From: Nostocoides jenkinsii Ben 74
Lineage (GTDB): Bacteria > Actinomycetota > Actinomycetes > Actinomycetales > Dermatophilaceae
Direction of reading: 5' to 3'
Assembly: GCF_001046875.1 (NCBI RefSeq)
Contig: NZ_HF571038.1
Location: forward strand, 1,590,937 to 1,647,580
Length of the DNA: 56,644 nt
In this document: piece after piece, positions 54,888 through 56,644 of the stretch
Layout of the letters: the number at the start of each line of letters is the position of its first letter
Position numbering within the stretch: the first letter of the stretch is position 1
Notes under the pieces: generated by a model
Told to the model about the DNA's origin: nothing
What the model saw: only the letters and a program-made list of their open reading frames with translations
The model's database searches: none
Program-made: the position numbers and the translations under genes

Positions 54888-56644
54888 TCAGCCGTCGATG
54901 ACGGCCTTGGCGCGCGACGCCGCCCGCTCCGGCCACGCCTGCTCGATGAAGATCTGCCGCGCGACCCCATCGATCACGTCGATGGCGCCGTGGATGTTGT
55001 GCAATTCCGCCCGGAAGGCCTTCGCGCGCTCGGCCCGATCGTCACCCTCGGCCAGAACGCCCTGATTGTCGGCTAGTTGCAGGGCGGTCTCGAATAGCAG
55101 CGCCGACACCGGTTCCGCCGAGGAGATGCGGTGCTGTGCCAGCCACTGGTCACCGAGGGCGAGAGCCTCCTTCTTGACCGCGGCCCGGTCGATCGGACCG
55201 GCGATCTCCTGGTGTGCCAGGACGTCGGCGACGATCTCATAGGCCTCGAAGAAGGGAGCTAGGGCGTATGGCGCGGACACCGGCCGCCGATCACGCAGCA
55301 GTCCCGAGATGTCCACCTCGGCGGCCTGAAGCCGCTCGCGCCAATCGGCGCCGGTGCGGTCCATCTCGGCCTCGATCCGCTGCCGATAGACGGCCTTTTC
55401 CTTGAAGTAGAACTCGAACTTCAGCAGGTCACGCAGTCGATCGACGGACTGCCAGAACGTGTCGATCCGCTCCGGCCCGGCGGGACTGCGCTGCGCCGCC
55501 AACACCAGAGCGATCTCGCAGATGGCGCTCAGCAAGATGACGTGGACGAGCGAGTTGCGATAGAAGGTCGCCCGCAATTGGTCCTTGGTTTCGATGAGCC
55601 AGACGACATCCCGGGCGCCATCCACGCGGGTCACTGGACCGTCGCCGCTGGCGAGGGACTTCAGGGTCGCCTCCACCCCCGAGACCTTGTTCAGGCTGGC
55701 CAGGCTCGCAGCCTGGGGCACCCCCATCCGGTGGCAGTAGTCGAGGACGTCCTGGATCCCGCGACCAATCTGCTCGCTGGTCAAGCCCACACCTTGCGCC
55801 GCAAGCAGGATCGTGGTGACCACGGCGGTTGGGGTCACGGGCATGGCCTCGTTGATCCGCCAGGCGACTTCAAAGGCCATCTTCTGCAGGGCCAGCCGGT
55901 GCTCGGCCGAGTCGTTGGCGAGGTGCCCGTCGGGCGGCCCGAGCAGTTCGCGCATCGAGACCGGCTCGGGGAAACGGACATACGCCTTGCCGTAGTGCCG
56001 CTCGCCCTGAGCCTTGACGAAGTTGTAGAGCCAGGACATGCCCTCGGCGGCCTTCTTGCCGCCGCGGGCGTAGTCGGCATACTCGGTGATCTCGTGAAGC
56101 TGATCGAAGCTGATCGAAACCGGCTGCAGCGCAACGTCATCCGTACGGCCCTGAAGGTAGGCATCGGCGGAGTAGCTGAGCAGACCGAGCTTCGGCGGCA
56201 ACATCTTGCCGGTCCGCGAGCGCGTCCCCTCGATCGACCAGCTCAAGTTGAACCGCTTCTCGGAGAGGTAGCCGATGAACTCCCGGAGAACGTACTTGTA
56301 GAGCGGGTCATCGCCGAACGAGCGCCGGATGAAGATGAAGCCAGCCCGGCGCAGGATCAGTCCCATCGGTCCGAACGACATATTGATGCCGGCAAAAAGG
56401 TGCGGCAGCGGGAAGCCGTTCTCGTGCAGCGTCACGAGGAACACGCCGCTGTCGAGGTTGGATCGGTGCGACCACAAAAAGATGACCGGCTTGGTGCTGG
56501 TCGTCTCGCGCAGTCGCCGCAACTCACCCGGATCGACGTCGATAAGTTTGTCGAAGCCCCGCTCGAAGATCAGCCGGTTCAGGCGCGGGACGAGGTCAAC
56601 GGCGGCCCGGCCCCAGCCGGTGGCCATCTCGTCGAGGATTTCCT
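54888..56644 (-). CDS. glycerol-3-phosphate acyltransferase (PlsB-type), 5' end beyond window
   Basis: The frame continues past the window edge, so the N-terminus is missing. It contains the acyltransferase motifs in order: FLWSHRSNLD (H-x4-D), GFIFIRRSFGDDPLYKYVLR, SIEGTRSRTGKMLPPKLGLL and LQPVSISFDQLHE, then a long C-terminal helical region of more than 300 residues typical of PlsB/PlsB2. It acylates glycerol-3-phosphate in phospholipid synthesis. The ATG at 56627 is not the likely start, since in-frame coding EILDE lies before it. Confidence 0.93.
   Translation of the reverse strand, partial: EILDEMATGWGRAAVDLVPRLNRLIFERGFDKLIDVDPGELRRLRETTSTKPVIFLWSHRSNLDSGVFLVTLHENGFPLPHLFAGINMSFGPMGLILRRAGFIFIRRSFGDDPLYKYVLREFIGYLSEKRFNLSWSIEGTRSRTGKMLPPKLGLLSYSADAYLQGRTDDVALQPVSISFDQLHEITEYADYARGGKKAAEGMSWLYNFVKAQGERHYGKAYVRFPEPVSMRELLGPPDGHLANDSAEHRLALQKMAFEVAWRINEAMPVTPTAVVTTILLAAQGVGLTSEQIGRGIQDVLDYCHRMGVPQAASLASLNKVSGVEATLKSLASGDGPVTRVDGARDVVWLIETKDQLRATFYRNSLVHVILLSAICEIALVLAAQRSPAGPERIDTFWQSVDRLRDLLKFEFYFKEKAVYRQRIEAEMDRTGADWRERLQAAEVDISGLLRDRRPVSAPYALAPFFEAYEIVADVLAHQEIAGPIDRAAVKKEALALGDQWLAQHRISSAEPVSALLFETALQLADNQGVLAEGDDRAERAKAFRAELHNIHGAIDVIDGVARQIFIEQAWPERAASRAKAVIDG

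Overview
The window is very GC-rich actinobacterial DNA. GTG starts, tightly overlapping GTGA/ATGA gene junctions, a WhiB regulator, an F420-type luciferase-like oxidoreductase, a CRP/GlxR-type regulator and PASTA-type penicillin-binding protein all point to Actinomycetota. The overall look suggests Micrococcales (Intrasporangiaceae/Dermatophilaceae-like), but that is an inference from style, not from a marker gene.

Region 1 (1-9.4 kb) is an accessory edge. It holds gene remnants joined at abrupt junctions (FG-GAP repeat protein against a formylglycine-generating-enzyme tail; a TrmB-type HTH against a CHAP peptidase), a NarL-type two-component system with a small membrane protein, a glyoxalase-fold protein and two small secreted proteins. 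It ends with an unusual pair: a DUF4407 membrane protein overlapping an ABC ATPase/permease whose ATP-binding motifs are degenerate.

Region 2 (9.4-27.6 kb) is a conserved actinobacterial core block with the same order as Mycobacterium tuberculosis Rv3667-Rv3683: acs, a holin-like membrane protein, an alpha/beta hydrolase, NUDIX plus endonuclease III (here one reading frame), CRP, metallo-beta-lactamase fold hydrolase, NUDIX, RidA, DUF4177, two ArsA/GET3-type ATPases, WhiB4-like protein, a class A PBP and a metallophosphoesterase, ending at tRNA-Pro(CGG). Phenylalanine hydroxylase and nhaA are inserted after acs.

Region 3 (27.6 to about 45 kb) is a genomic island starting at the tRNA 3' end. 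It contains a decayed PIN-GNAT gene cut by an IS3-family element, a sulfonate/taurine operon (permease, binding protein, ATPase, TauD dioxygenase, beta-carbonic anhydrase) led by a strong promoter, a SAM-IV-type riboswitch and a tiny Cys-containing leader ORF, a broken type ISP restriction-modification gene, an intact Mrr-like endonuclease, remnants of excisionase and tyrosine integrase, an Abi-like HEPN protein, a PIN toxin fragment with its large partner, a broken lipoprotein gene and a DUF4143 ATPase. Many genes here are frameshifted or truncated.

Region 4 (45-56.6 kb) returns to ordinary chromosomal genes: DUF1905, DedA, an ABC-F ATPase, a small Cys-rich protein behind a CsoR-family-like operator, an APC permease, a DUF2975/HTH pair with a palindromic promoter, a DUF222-HNH protein, a PLP aminotransferase, DUF1345 and a 5'-incomplete PlsB-type acyltransferase.

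One signal runs through the whole window: the heptamer GTATGCC/GGCATAC occurs about 40 times by eye, where base composition would predict roughly 6. It sits on both strands and forces rare codons in either orientation. All calls are from reading the sequence; no searches were run.
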